A stretch of DNA of 36,064 nt from Fluviibacter sp039805725 (GTDB taxonomy: Bacteria > Pseudomonadota > Gammaproteobacteria > Burkholderiales > Rhodocyclaceae), in assembly GCA_039805725.1 (NCBI GenBank), contig JBDLTT010000038.1, positions 1 to 36,064 on the forward strand, in the 5' to 3' direction. The position numbers were made by a program, and so were the translations under genes. Below the pieces are notes generated by a model, which was not told the DNA's origin, did no database searches, and saw only the letters and a program-made list of their open reading frames with translations. Shown here in pieces: positions 13,935-23,307 of this stretch. How positions within the stretch are numbered: position 1 is the first letter of the stretch; each line of letters opens with the position of its first letter.

Positions 13935-15410
13935 TTAGGCCGAGCCTGTGCCGCCCACGGTTAAACCATCAATACGCAATGTGGGCTGCCCGACGCCAAC
14001 AGGAACGCTCTGGCCTTCTTTACCGCACGTTCCCACGCCGGAATCGAGCGACAGGTCATTGCCAACCATGCTAACGCGCGTCAGGGCATCCGGACCATTA
14101 CCGATCAGCGTTGCACCCTTGATCGGGTACTGGATCTGGCCGTTCTCGACCCAATAGGCCTCCGACATCGAGAAGACAAATTTGCCATTGGTGATATCGA
14201 CCTGGCCACCGCCAAAATTTACCGCATAAATACCACGGTCGATGGAGGCCACGATTTCTTTCGGATCCATCTGCCCCGGCAACATGTAGGTATTGGTCAT
14301 GCGCGGCATTGGCAGATGCGCGTAGGATTCACGACGCCCGTTACCCGTGGGTGCCACACCCATCAGCCGCGCGTTATGCGTGTCCTGGATATAGCCCTTG
14401 AGAATCCCGTCTTCAATCAGCACCGTTTGTTGTGCCGGCGTGCCCTCATCATCGACGTTCAACGAGCCACGACGGCCTGAGAGCGTGCCATCATCGACGA
14501 CCGTTACACCCGGTGCGGCGACACGCTCACCGATGCGATTGGCGAATGCAGAGCTACCCTTGCGATTGAAGTCACCTTCAAGCCCATGACCAATTGCTTC
14601 ATGCAAGAGAATACCGGGCCAACCGGGGCCGAGCACAACAGGCATCTGGCCAGCAGGCGCTGGGCGCGCATCCAAATTGACGACCGCCTGATGCACTGCC
14701 TCTTGCGCATAGCGCTGCAACACGGCTTCGGTGAAGTAGCTGTAATCGGTGCGGCCGCCACCACCGGCATAACCCTGCTCGCGGCGACCGTTCTGTTCCA
14801 CAATGACGGTAATGCCCAAACGCACGAGCGGTCGTACATCGGCCACCCGCTGACCATCGGCTCGTTGCACCATGATCACATCGTACTCGCCCGACAACGA
14901 CGCCATGACCTGTTTGACACGCGGATCAATTGCGCGCGCCAGATGTTCGAGTTTTTCCAGCAAAGCAACCTTGTCTGGGGCAGGTAAGGAAGCAATCGGA
15001 TCCAGCGGCAAATAGCGATCCAAACTTGCTTCAGCAACAGGGCGCTTGGCCGCCTGTGTGCCACCGGTGGCACCAATCTCACGGACGGCGGTAGCCGCTG
15101 ATTTCAGCGAAGGCAGCGACACATCGTCAGAATAGGCAAATGCCGTCTTTTCACCACTAATCGCACGTACGCCCACACCCTGGTCGATGCTAAAGCTACC
15201 CGCCTTGACGATGCCCTCTTCCAGACTCCAGCCTTCCGATCGGGTTTTCTGAAAATAGATATCGGCATCGTCCACCTTGCCATCCAAAATGTGGTTCAGA
15301 ACGTGCTCGACTTGCGGCACGGTCAATTCTTGGGGATCGAGCAACGCTTCTTCGGCAAGACGCAGGGCGTTGCGCTCGGCACGTTTTTCAGAGGGGGCAA
15401 CAATGGTCAT
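13935..15410 (-). CDS. tldD: Metalloprotease TldD
   Basis: A 491-aa TldD/PmbA-family zinc protease. The metal site HEAIGH is at residues 270-275 (HExxxH), in the segment PGILLHEAIGHGLEGDFNRKGSSAFA. The glycine-rich C-terminal region (DSGVGTCGKEGQSVPVGVGQPTLRIDGLTVGGTGS) is typical of the TldD half. TldD pairs with PmbA/TldE to cleave unfolded peptides such as microcin precursors and CcdA. The partner gene is not in the window. Its start overlaps the upstream amidase gene by 4 bp, giving the chain yhdP-nit-tldD. Confidence 0.96.
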   Translation of the reverse strand: MTIVAPSEKRAERNALRLAEEALLDPQELTVPQVEHVLNHILDGKVDDADIYFQKTRSEGWSLEEGIVKAGSFSIDQGVGVRAISGEKTAFAYSDDVSLPSLKSAATAVREIGATGGTQAAKRPVAEASLDRYLPLDPIASLPAPDKVALLEKLEHLARAIDPRVKQVMASLSGEYDVIMVQRADGQRVADVRPLVRLGITVIVEQNGRREQGYAGGGGRTDYSYFTEAVLQRYAQEAVHQAVVNLDARPAPAGQMPVVLGPGWPGILLHEAIGHGLEGDFNRKGSSAFANRIGERVAAPGVTVVDDGTLSGRRGSLNVDDEGTPAQQTVLIEDGILKGYIQDTHNARLMGVAPTGNGRRESYAHLPMPRMTNTYMLPGQMDPKEIVASIDRGIYAVNFGGGQVDITNGKFVFSMSEAYWVENGQIQYPIKGATLIGNGPDALTRVSMVGNDLSLDSGVGTCGKEGQSVPVGVGQPTLRIDGLTVGGTGSA

Positions 15411-16228
15411 GAACGGATTCTACGGTGTTTCAGCGCCGGCAGGCGATGCCGGATCGTTTCCAGTCGCTGACGGCTGAAGTTGGCGCAGATCCAGCCTTCG
15501 CCTGCGGGTAAAACACTCAGGATTTCACCCCATGGATCAACAATCATACTGTGACCCCAGGTCTTTCGCCCGGTCTCATGTCGACCGCCTTGCGCACTGG
15601 CGATCACATAGCACTGGTTTTCAATGGCACGGGCTCTGAGCAGTACCTCCCAATGCGCTTCGCCAGTAGTGGCCGTAAACGCCGCCGGCAGAATCAAAAT
15701 ATCCACTTCACCCAGCTGACGGAAATACTCCGGAAAGCGCAGGTCATAACAGATCGACAAGCCGATCCGCGCAAACGGTGTGTCAAAGGCAACAGGTTCA
15801 ACGCCTGCTTCGATGCTCAGCGATTCATCGTAGCTTTCGGCGCCCGCCTTGAAACCAAACAGATGCATCTTGTCGTAGCGACAGATCTGCTTACCTTGCG
15901 GATTAAAAACCAGCGTTGAATTCAAGGCGCGCTCAGGGTCTGTGCCCAACAGCGGAATGGAACCACTCACCAACCAGACACCATGGGCAGTGGCCACCTC
16001 GGACAACATCGTCTGCAACGGCCCGGATCCGGGTGTCTCCCGAATCGCGAGGCGTGCCGCGTCAGAGGCGCCGATCATCGGAAAAAATTCCGGTAACACC
16101 ACCAGCTGCGCACCATCGGCCGCGGCGCCGGCGACCAGCCGATGCACGGCGGCAACATTGTCCTCCACCCGCGGCGTCGACACCATCTGAACAGCGGCGA
16201 GGCGGATGGTGTCTACCGGGTAGGTCAC
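15407..16228 (-). CDS. Nit-type carbon-nitrogen hydrolase (omega-amidase-like)
   Basis: A 273-aa nitrilase-superfamily enzyme. The Glu-Lys-Cys triad is visible: E47 in VVLPEFFP, K120 in CRYDKMHLF, C160 in GLSICYDLRFPEYFR. It is closest in pattern to Nit1/Nit2 proteins, which repair deaminated glutathione or hydrolyse alpha-ketoglutaramate; which one applies here cannot be told. The start is GTG 16228, overlapping the yhdP stop (GTGA), with AGGAG 8-10 nt upstream. The stop overlaps the tldD start by 4 bp. Confidence 0.92.
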   Translation of the reverse strand: MTYPVDTIRLAAVQMVSTPRVEDNVAAVHRLVAGAAADGAQLVVLPEFFPMIGASDAARLAIRETPGSGPLQTMLSEVATAHGVWLVSGSIPLLGTDPERALNSTLVFNPQGKQICRYDKMHLFGFKAGAESYDESLSIEAGVEPVAFDTPFARIGLSICYDLRFPEYFRQLGEVDILILPAAFTATTGEAHWEVLLRARAIENQCYVIASAQGGRHETGRKTWGHSMIVDPWGEILSVLPAGEGWICANFSRQRLETIRHRLPALKHRRIRS

Positions 16229-19200
16229 GGCTTATCTCCTGCCGGTGGTGCATCCGACCCACCGGTAATCGTCGAAGATATGGCGCTACCCGCTTTCACG
16301 GCCGCATCCACGGGGACGCTAACAACGTCTTTACCCGCCTTGATCACATTGCCCGGCAACGATTCCTTGTCGACCTGCGGGTCTGACCAGGTACCGGTAA
16401 TGTGATACTGGTATGAGAACAATTTGCTCAGCGGATCGCCCAGCACCTTCTGTGTCACAAAGGTCGCCGCGCCCACAATCGGATTGATCACCGTGACGCC
16501 CAGTGCAACGCTATTGCTGATCGATGGCCGGACAACGACCAGCACATCCTGTGTTTGTTCAGCCAGATTGGTTTCGCCACGCATCAAGACGCGTGCCGCC
16601 GGCGTATCCATTTCCAGGTCTGAAGTTTTCATCACGCCATCGCGAATATCGAAGCGCCCCTCGATAGCTTCGAAAGCCAGTCCTTCACTAAAGATGTCGC
16701 GAAAATCCAACGATAGCCGCTGAGGCAACGACTGCAACGAGAGCAACCCGAGAAGACGACCGGCCCCTGGGTCCATTTTGACGAACTGACCATTCTTGGC
16801 GGTCATTTTGTAATTGCCGGAGAGTCGACCCGGATCGAAGGCAAACGGATTAGCCGGCCAACTCACCTGCCCATCAAGCTGCGCCGTGCCGCGCTTCACC
16901 GTACCCGGAAAACCCAGTTTGGTCAGCAGATTGCCCACCTGTGGACTCTGCATCTTGAAATCCAGTGCCGTCATACTCCCCTGCGGATTGGCCTTGCTCG
17001 ATGGACCACTGCGCAGCACCCAGTTTAGTCGGCCACTAAACCGCAGATCTGCCCCATCCAGCTGCAACGGATCTATGCGCCAGGATTGCGCGGAACCTGA
17101 GGTCTGATTTCGGGCGCGGAAATTAAGCTTCCCCCAGGGTTTACCCTGCCAGAACAACTCGTCCACCCGAAACGCCAGATCCGGCAAACTTTCGATTTCA
17201 GAGCGGGCAGCTTTCGCCGACGCAGGGTTGGCGTCTGTTGCCGCGGTCAGATCGAGTCGGCTTAAATGGCCTTGCAACAAACCGCGCTCGCCGCCCTCCC
17301 CTTTACCCGGGGGATACCAGTCCATATCGCCTTGCAATTCACGGCTGCTCAGTTGCAACGTGGTCTTGTCGTTCGTGGGTTGCACAGTCCCACGAAAATC
17401 CTGAAACCTCTGGCCAAAGGCTTTGACCAATGGTGCCTTGAGCGTTACTTGGCCTATTGCGAGCGGCTCCGTACTCGGTTTGGTTTTCGCGGATGCCCCA
17501 CCAACGTTCAGACCCAACGCCTTGATCCAATAATCTAGATCAACCGGGCGCAGCGATTCGACCTGTATGCCCGGCTGCTCGACGCTCGCGGGGGGCAATG
17601 CCGAACCCAGGATCAGCCGGCCGCGTACCAACTGACCTCGGCTGTTCAGACCCAACGTGCCTCCTAACGCATTACCCAGTGAAATTTTCCAGACCTGATC
17701 AACGGCATTATCGCTGCGCCGTTTCGTAACCGAACTCTGACGCGAAACGCTCAACGGCAGCACCGTGCTCGCGGGCTTGTTGAAAGGTTCAGACAAAGAT
17801 GAAGACAGGCCTTTGAGGTCAGAGCTCAACGTCAGATCAGCCTTGCCGGCACGGATGCTGACACGCGCCTGCCAATCGGCCTGCCCCGAAAGCTGGTCGA
17901 AGATCGGCATGGTGTAGAACTGACGCAACTCTGCCGCGCTCGCCCGACCGGATACATCAATACGTGTCCCCGTATTGTCAGAAGCAATTTTCACGGCTAA
18001 GGGCTGCCCCGACCATTGCCCTTCCAAAGCATTGCTATCGAGCGAGCGCTCCGTAAACCGAATCGATCCATTCAGCGAGGTCACAGGGAGGGCGCCCGTC
18101 ATAATCGTCACCCGATTATCCTGAAAGGCGTAGCTACCGTTTATTTTGACGTCGGACGGTGTCAGCAAATTCAGATCCACAGTCAGGTCCAGCTTGCCAT
18201 TTCCTTGGGCCTCCATACCATCGGCAAAATGGTGGATATGCTCGGCAACCGGGGTTTCCTGGAGGAATCGTACAGCGCTTTCGGTTGGCCCCTGCGCCTG
18301 ACCAGAAATCACCAGATGATTTTCAAAGGCGCTCACATCAGCCATTTCCGCCTTGATCGCCGAGAAGCGCATATCGTTAATCCGGCCATCATTGGCCGTA
18401 ATCACAATCTGATTCTTATTCATGGCGAACGTTGCATCGAGCTTTTTCAGCGGCGGGTAACCATCGCCGTACTTGACCGTTAAATCGCTGGTTTTAAAGC
18501 CGAGGTAGAACTTACCGTCGACCCCGGTGGCCTCACTACTCCCGGGCGCGCTCCCCGGCACCGGCGATCCAAATGGCATATCCCAAACAGGGCCTGCCAT
18601 TTCGATTCTGAAATCCGATAAGGTACCGTCACTGATTGCGCCTTTCATCCAGCTCGAGATATCGGCTGATGCGCTCAACGGTACATACTTCCAGCCACTT
18701 TCCGTCTTGGCGTAATCGAATACGATCTTCATGTCGACGACACCGGCACGCTCGCGCTCGGAGAGGCCATCCCCAGCTTTTCCCGACCAGGAGCCATTGA
18801 CGACCGCCTGCAAGTCATCGTTTTGCAACTGCAACGACTTGATTTTGACACTCAAGCTATCGGGATTTTTCTGCCAGCTAATCTTGCCCGAGAGTTGCGA
18901 TAACGGCACCTGGTTGATGGGCAATAACCCCGGCGCGGCCAGAACACTGTCTTTGCTATCCAGCAACAGCTTGCCCTGCGCATGGGTAAGATCGACCTTG
19001 CCGGACAACCCCCTGACGAACTTCTGACCGTCGTCCGAACGCAGTGCCAGGCCATTAAACGCAGAGGTCAAGGCATATTCCGCCAGTGCGCCTTGGCGAA
19101 TTTGCGCATCGACGACCAACCCTTTGAGCACGCCCGCCGGCTGCATCTGGTTCAATGTCTTGCGAACATCGTCGGGCAGCGGAAAGTGCGTAGTGAGCGC

Positions 19201-20397
19201 ATGGATTCGTGCAAGATCCATGCGCGATGCACGGATCTCAAAATCCCGGTTTTCGTCAGCGGTATCGCCATTAATCTGGCGCTGAATAAAAAGATCGGAC
19301 GGTGATTCGGTATTGCCCTGACCATCCGTGAATGAGAACCCATTCAACTTGAGCTGCGTCAGGCGCCCTTCATCACGCCTTATGTACTGAATCTCCGAGG
19401 TTGCCTGTTTAAGTGCCAGAGGGTCGAGTGATGGGCTTAATCGCACATTGAGATCGGTGATGACCACGTTGCCTTCGACCTGGGTGACATCCAGTCCGGT
19501 GGAGGAAACTTTGACGTCGAGCTTGGCACGACCCTGACTCAAATTAACAGGATAGGCAATCCAGGGCTTCCATGCGGCAAAGTCAACATCACTAGCCTTC
19601 AGCGTCGATGTCAATTGCCATTGTTCCCACTCTGAAAAACTACGTCCAATCCAGTTCATCCTTATCACAACGGGTGTGCCCAGAGCTTTGGGTGGTGAGA
19701 ACGCAATGTCCAACCGATGCCTTGCATCGCGGGTTCGCAAGCGAATAAGGACATCGCTCAGAGCCAAAGCTGGCGCACCGCGCTGCGCATCCGTCCAGGT
19801 CAGCTTATCGCTCATCAGGGACAACTCACCCTGATCCAGCAAGGCATCTACCTGAAAATCACCGCCACCGCTCAGCGGCAAGCCGGCCAGAAATAATTTG
19901 CCGGCCTTATCGCGACGAAAATCCAGCGTGGGCGCCGTGACGTCGAGGGATCGAAAACCCAACCTAGCCGTCAGCAACTCCCACCAGGAGAGCGTGGCCG
20001 CAATTCGGGTCAACTGCACGGCCGGACGGTGTGCGGCATCAAATGCCACCACATCATCCAGCACGAAACGCGGATGCGCATAGGACCACTCGCCATGAAG
20101 ATGGCCAACCTGGACAGTAATGCCTAATTCTTGACCGACCAGGCGTGACAATTCATCCCGGTAATCGTTAATTCGCGGAAAAAGCCAGAACTGCAATGCG
20201 ACCGCGATCGTCGCACAAGCCGTGACCAGCACACCGATAACAGCCACCACGGCCCAGCGAAAGCGGCGATCTGCGAAGAGCGTTCTCAGGCCCTCAAGAG
20301 GAACCTTGAACAATTCGGAAGACAACGTAAGAAGGCGGCGCAAATGAGATCCGGACGGAATAATCGGCTGGTGAAATCTGACTTGAAAAACGCCCAT
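16225..20397 (-). CDS. yhdP: YhdP-family AsmA-like envelope lipid-transport protein
   Basis: A 1390-aa protein. A short cytoplasmic N terminus precedes one transmembrane helix at about residues 47-72 (FRWAVVAVIGVLVTACATIAVALQFWLF). The DUF3971-type repeat-beta body fills the periplasmic part, and the C-terminal AsmA_2 region (AARVLMRGETNLAEQTQDVLVVVRPSISNSVALGVTVINPIVGAATFVTQKVLGDPLSKLFSYQYHITGTWSDPQV) is diagnostic. In E. coli YhdP (1266 aa), TamB and YdbH form bridges carrying phospholipid to the outer membrane. It is followed by the amidase and tldD genes in one transcription unit, and is divergent from glnE. Confidence 0.95.
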   Translation of the reverse strand: MGVFQVRFHQPIIPSGSHLRRLLTLSSELFKVPLEGLRTLFADRRFRWAVVAVIGVLVTACATIAVALQFWLFPRINDYRDELSRLVGQELGITVQVGHLHGEWSYAHPRFVLDDVVAFDAAHRPAVQLTRIAATLSWWELLTARLGFRSLDVTAPTLDFRRDKAGKLFLAGLPLSGGGDFQVDALLDQGELSLMSDKLTWTDAQRGAPALALSDVLIRLRTRDARHRLDIAFSPPKALGTPVVIRMNWIGRSFSEWEQWQLTSTLKASDVDFAAWKPWIAYPVNLSQGRAKLDVKVSSTGLDVTQVEGNVVITDLNVRLSPSLDPLALKQATSEIQYIRRDEGRLTQLKLNGFSFTDGQGNTESPSDLFIQRQINGDTADENRDFEIRASRMDLARIHALTTHFPLPDDVRKTLNQMQPAGVLKGLVVDAQIRQGALAEYALTSAFNGLALRSDDGQKFVRGLSGKVDLTHAQGKLLLDSKDSVLAAPGLLPINQVPLSQLSGKISWQKNPDSLSVKIKSLQLQNDDLQAVVNGSWSGKAGDGLSERERAGVVDMKIVFDYAKTESGWKYVPLSASADISSWMKGAISDGTLSDFRIEMAGPVWDMPFGSPVPGSAPGSSEATGVDGKFYLGFKTSDLTVKYGDGYPPLKKLDATFAMNKNQIVITANDGRINDMRFSAIKAEMADVSAFENHLVISGQAQGPTESAVRFLQETPVAEHIHHFADGMEAQGNGKLDLTVDLNLLTPSDVKINGSYAFQDNRVTIMTGALPVTSLNGSIRFTERSLDSNALEGQWSGQPLAVKIASDNTGTRIDVSGRASAAELRQFYTMPIFDQLSGQADWQARVSIRAGKADLTLSSDLKGLSSSLSEPFNKPASTVLPLSVSRQSSVTKRRSDNAVDQVWKISLGNALGGTLGLNSRGQLVRGRLILGSALPPASVEQPGIQVESLRPVDLDYWIKALGLNVGGASAKTKPSTEPLAIGQVTLKAPLVKAFGQRFQDFRGTVQPTNDKTTLQLSSRELQGDMDWYPPGKGEGGERGLLQGHLSRLDLTAATDANPASAKAARSEIESLPDLAFRVDELFWQGKPWGKLNFRARNQTSGSAQSWRIDPLQLDGADLRFSGRLNWVLRSGPSSKANPQGSMTALDFKMQSPQVGNLLTKLGFPGTVKRGTAQLDGQVSWPANPFAFDPGRLSGNYKMTAKNGQFVKMDPGAGRLLGLLSLQSLPQRLSLDFRDIFSEGLAFEAIEGRFDIRDGVMKTSDLEMDTPAARVLMRGETNLAEQTQDVLVVVRPSISNSVALGVTVINPIVGAATFVTQKVLGDPLSKLFSYQYHITGTWSDPQVDKESLPGNVIKAGKDVVSVPVDAAVKAGSAISSTITGGSDAPPAGDKP

Positions 20398-20492
20398 TGG
20401 ACCGGGCGATCGCTTAGTGACACAATTTTAGCTGATCTGGCCTTCTGAGGCCGCCATAAAAGCCAAGTCTCTGCATTGGACCATTGAAGGTT

Positions 20493-23294
20493 ATGAACGC
20501 CATCTTCCCGCTTTCCCCCGTCCTCGCCGCTGCCAAAACCCATAGCTCGCCCGTGGTCGGTGCCGCATTTGAGGCACGACTTGCCTACACCTGTCGCCAC
20601 AGCCGCTATGTCGCCCAGCTCGTCGCAGCTCGACCCGAGGTTGCTTTGTGGCTGGCAGACCACGATCAGCGGGCCGTCAGTTCGGTCGACATGCGAAGCT
20701 ATCTGCAGAACCAGGCCGGGGATCTCAAAGTCGGCGATGCGCTTGATGAAGACCGACTCCGGAGCGCGCTGCGCAGTTTGCGCCAACGGGTGATGGCACA
20801 CCTCGCACTGCGTGACCTGGCGGATGGTGCATCCCTGGCAGAAATCGTTGAAACGATGACCACGCTGGCCGATGTCACCACCCTGTTTTCTCTGGAATCT
20901 CTTCACAATGAGCTCACACGGCGCTACGGGCAACCTATTAGCCCCAGTAACGGCGACCCCATTCATCTGGCGATCGTTGGCATGGGAAAGCTGGGTGGAC
21001 GCGAACTCAATGTCTCCTCTGATGTCGACTACATCTTTGTTTATCCGGAGGATGGCGAAACATCGGGCCGCGACGATGGCGGTGGTCGCATCGACAACTA
21101 CGACTTCTTCACGCGTCTGGGCAAAAAACTCATCGCCAGCCTGAACGACACTACTGCCGATGGCCAGGTGTTTCGTGTCGATATGCGTCTGCGTCCGAAC
21201 GGCGACTCTGGCCCGCTGGTCTGTTCCAGCGACATGCTGGAAAACTATTTCATCGCCCAGGGTCGGGAGTGGGAACGTTATGCCTGGATCAAGGCGCGCA
21301 CCATGAATCAAGACGATGCACTGTGCGCACCCAGTCTGATTAACGGCATCGCCCGACCTTTCGTCTTCCGAAAATATCTCGACTTTGGTGCCATCAACGC
21401 GATGCGTGCCTTGCATGCCCAGATTAGACAGGAAGTCGCCCGTAAAGATCGTGTCGAACATATCAAGCTGGGACCCGGCGGCATTCGCGAGATTGAATTT
21501 ATCGCACAGGTCTTTCAGCTGATTCGCGGTGGTCGTGATAGTAGTCTGCAGATCCGACCCACTCTGCTGGTCCTAGACCGGCTGGGTCAAATCGGACAGC
21601 TGGCAGCCTCGGACGTGTCCGCCCTGACAGAGGCCTATGTTTTTCTGCGCCGACTGGAGCATCGACTTCAGTTTCTTGATGATGCGCAGACGCATATGCT
21701 GCCCGATTCGGCAGATGATCGAGCGTTGCTGGCAGAGAGTATGGGGTATACCGACTGGCAACAGCTGTATGCAGCGCTTTGCGCGCATCGCGACGTTGTT
21801 AGTCAACATTTTCAAGCCGTCTTTTCAGACCCGAATGAGCGCGATGACAATGCACCTGTTCAAGCGCTCTGGCACAACAGCTGCGCAGGGGGTGAATCCG
21901 GCAGCTTGCTCGAGTCTATGGGCTATCACGAGGGCGAGGACCTGGTGCACCGCATCTGTCGCTTTCGTGAATCAAGCCGTTATCAGCAACTGCCCGGCAG
22001 CAATCGCGAACGTCTGGATGCGGCCGCCTGCAGTCTGATCGAATTGGCCACCAAAACCCCCAAGCCCGATGCGGCGCTCTTACGTGGTCTGGATTTTCTT
22101 GAGGCGATTTCTGGACGAGGTGCCTATCTTGCTTTGCTACAACAGTACCCACTCGCACTGCAGCGTGTCGCCGACCTGGTCAGCGCGTCCAGTTGGGCGG
22201 GCCAGTATCTGGCACGCCACCCGCTTCTGCTCGACGAACTTCTGGATCAACGACTGCTGGACGCAGCGACCGACTTTAGCGCCTATCGACAGGAACTGGA
22301 TCGCGCACTGAACGAGGCCCGCGGCGACACCGAAGTGGAAATGAATGTGCTGCGGGAAATGCACCACGCCCAGGTCTTCCGTCTGCTCGTCCAGGATCTG
22401 GCCGGTTTGCATAGCCTGGAGCGCATCTCCGACTTTCTCTCCGAACTCGCCGACATCATCCTCGACCGCACCATTCAACTGGTCTGGAGCAATCTCTCGA
22501 AGCGTCATACCGACACACCGCACTTCGCTGTCATCGGCTACGGCAAACTTGGTGGCAAGGAATTAGGCTATGGCTCCGACCTGGATGTGGTCTATCTCTA
22601 CGACGACCCGGATCAGGATGCGGCTCAGACTTATATGCGCCTGGGGCAGCGACTGAATACCTGGCTATCCTCGCAAACGTCCTCCGGCATCGTGTACGAA
22701 ATCGACACACGACTGCGCCCCAACGGTGAGTCTGGCATGCTGGCGATCAGTCTGGATGGCTTCCGCGAATACGAAGAGAAATCTGCTTGGACGTGGGAGC
22801 ATCAAGCGCTAACGCGCGCCCGTTTCGTTGCCGGCGACCCGGAACTCGGCGCCCGCTTCGAGCAAGTGCGTAAAGATATCCTGTGCTTACCCCGCGACAC
22901 GAATCATCTTCGCGACGAGGTCCTGTCAATGCGACAGAAAATGTTCGACGCGCATGGCACAGTCTCGCCAGGTGTGTTCGACATTAAACAGGATCCCGGC
23001 GGCATCATCGATGTCGAATTCATCGTCCAGTATCTGATCCTCGCTTATGCGCATGCGCACCCGGATCTCACCGACAACCTCGGTAATATCGCACTGCTCG
23101 GTAAAGCCGCCAAACATGGTCTGATCCCTGAAGATCTGGCCTTGGCCGTACAAACCGCCTATCGTGAATACCGGCGCTTGCAACATATCAATCGGCTCAA
23201 TGACGACCCCAAGGCGCGGTTACCCATTGATCTAACGCTGGAAGCCCATATCAACGCCGTATTGGCGCTCAAACAGCACGTCTTTGCCGACTGA
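20493..23294 (+). CDS. glnE: Bifunctional glutamine synthetase adenylyltransferase/adenylyl-removing enzyme
   Basis: About 933 aa. Two nucleotidyltransferase domains are intact: the N-terminal deadenylylase half with GMGKLGGRELNVSSDVDYIFVY (about residues 163-183) and the C-terminal adenylylase half with GYGKLGGKELGYGSDLDVVYLYD (about 680-702). Both keep the paired catalytic aspartates. The enzyme adjusts glutamine synthetase activity under PII control. Other conserved parts are DMRLRPNGDSGPL and DTRLRPNGESGML. I start at ATG 20493; GAAGG lies only 2 nt upstream, so the true site may be TTG 20484 or a later codon. It is divergent from yhdP and convergent with an MFS gene 13 bp away. Confidence 0.96.
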   Translation: MNAIFPLSPVLAAAKTHSSPVVGAAFEARLAYTCRHSRYVAQLVAARPEVALWLADHDQRAVSSVDMRSYLQNQAGDLKVGDALDEDRLRSALRSLRQRVMAHLALRDLADGASLAEIVETMTTLADVTTLFSLESLHNELTRRYGQPISPSNGDPIHLAIVGMGKLGGRELNVSSDVDYIFVYPEDGETSGRDDGGGRIDNYDFFTRLGKKLIASLNDTTADGQVFRVDMRLRPNGDSGPLVCSSDMLENYFIAQGREWERYAWIKARTMNQDDALCAPSLINGIARPFVFRKYLDFGAINAMRALHAQIRQEVARKDRVEHIKLGPGGIREIEFIAQVFQLIRGGRDSSLQIRPTLLVLDRLGQIGQLAASDVSALTEAYVFLRRLEHRLQFLDDAQTHMLPDSADDRALLAESMGYTDWQQLYAALCAHRDVVSQHFQAVFSDPNERDDNAPVQALWHNSCAGGESGSLLESMGYHEGEDLVHRICRFRESSRYQQLPGSNRERLDAAACSLIELATKTPKPDAALLRGLDFLEAISGRGAYLALLQQYPLALQRVADLVSASSWAGQYLARHPLLLDELLDQRLLDAATDFSAYRQELDRALNEARGDTEVEMNVLREMHHAQVFRLLVQDLAGLHSLERISDFLSELADIILDRTIQLVWSNLSKRHTDTPHFAVIGYGKLGGKELGYGSDLDVVYLYDDPDQDAAQTYMRLGQRLNTWLSSQTSSGIVYEIDTRLRPNGESGMLAISLDGFREYEEKSAWTWEHQALTRARFVAGDPELGARFEQVRKDILCLPRDTNHLRDEVLSMRQKMFDAHGTVSPGVFDIKQDPGGIIDVEFIVQYLILAYAHAHPDLTDNLGNIALLGKAAKHGLIPEDLALAVQTAYREYRRLQHINRLNDDPKARLPIDLTLEAHINAVLALKQHVFAD

Positions 23295-23307
23295 TCGGCA
23301 CGGCGAT

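Noticed and set aside
20286..21461. A 391-codon open frame on the minus strand across the yhdP/glnE junction
   Set aside because: It is antisense to glnE and to the yhdP start, matches no family, and both opposing frames are well-recognised proteins; the frame is an effect of codon bias.
23286..23301. Hairpin TGCCGA-CTGA-TCGGCA between glnE and the MFS gene as a terminator
   Set aside because: The stem has only 6 bp and no T-tract in either direction, so I did not list it as a terminator.
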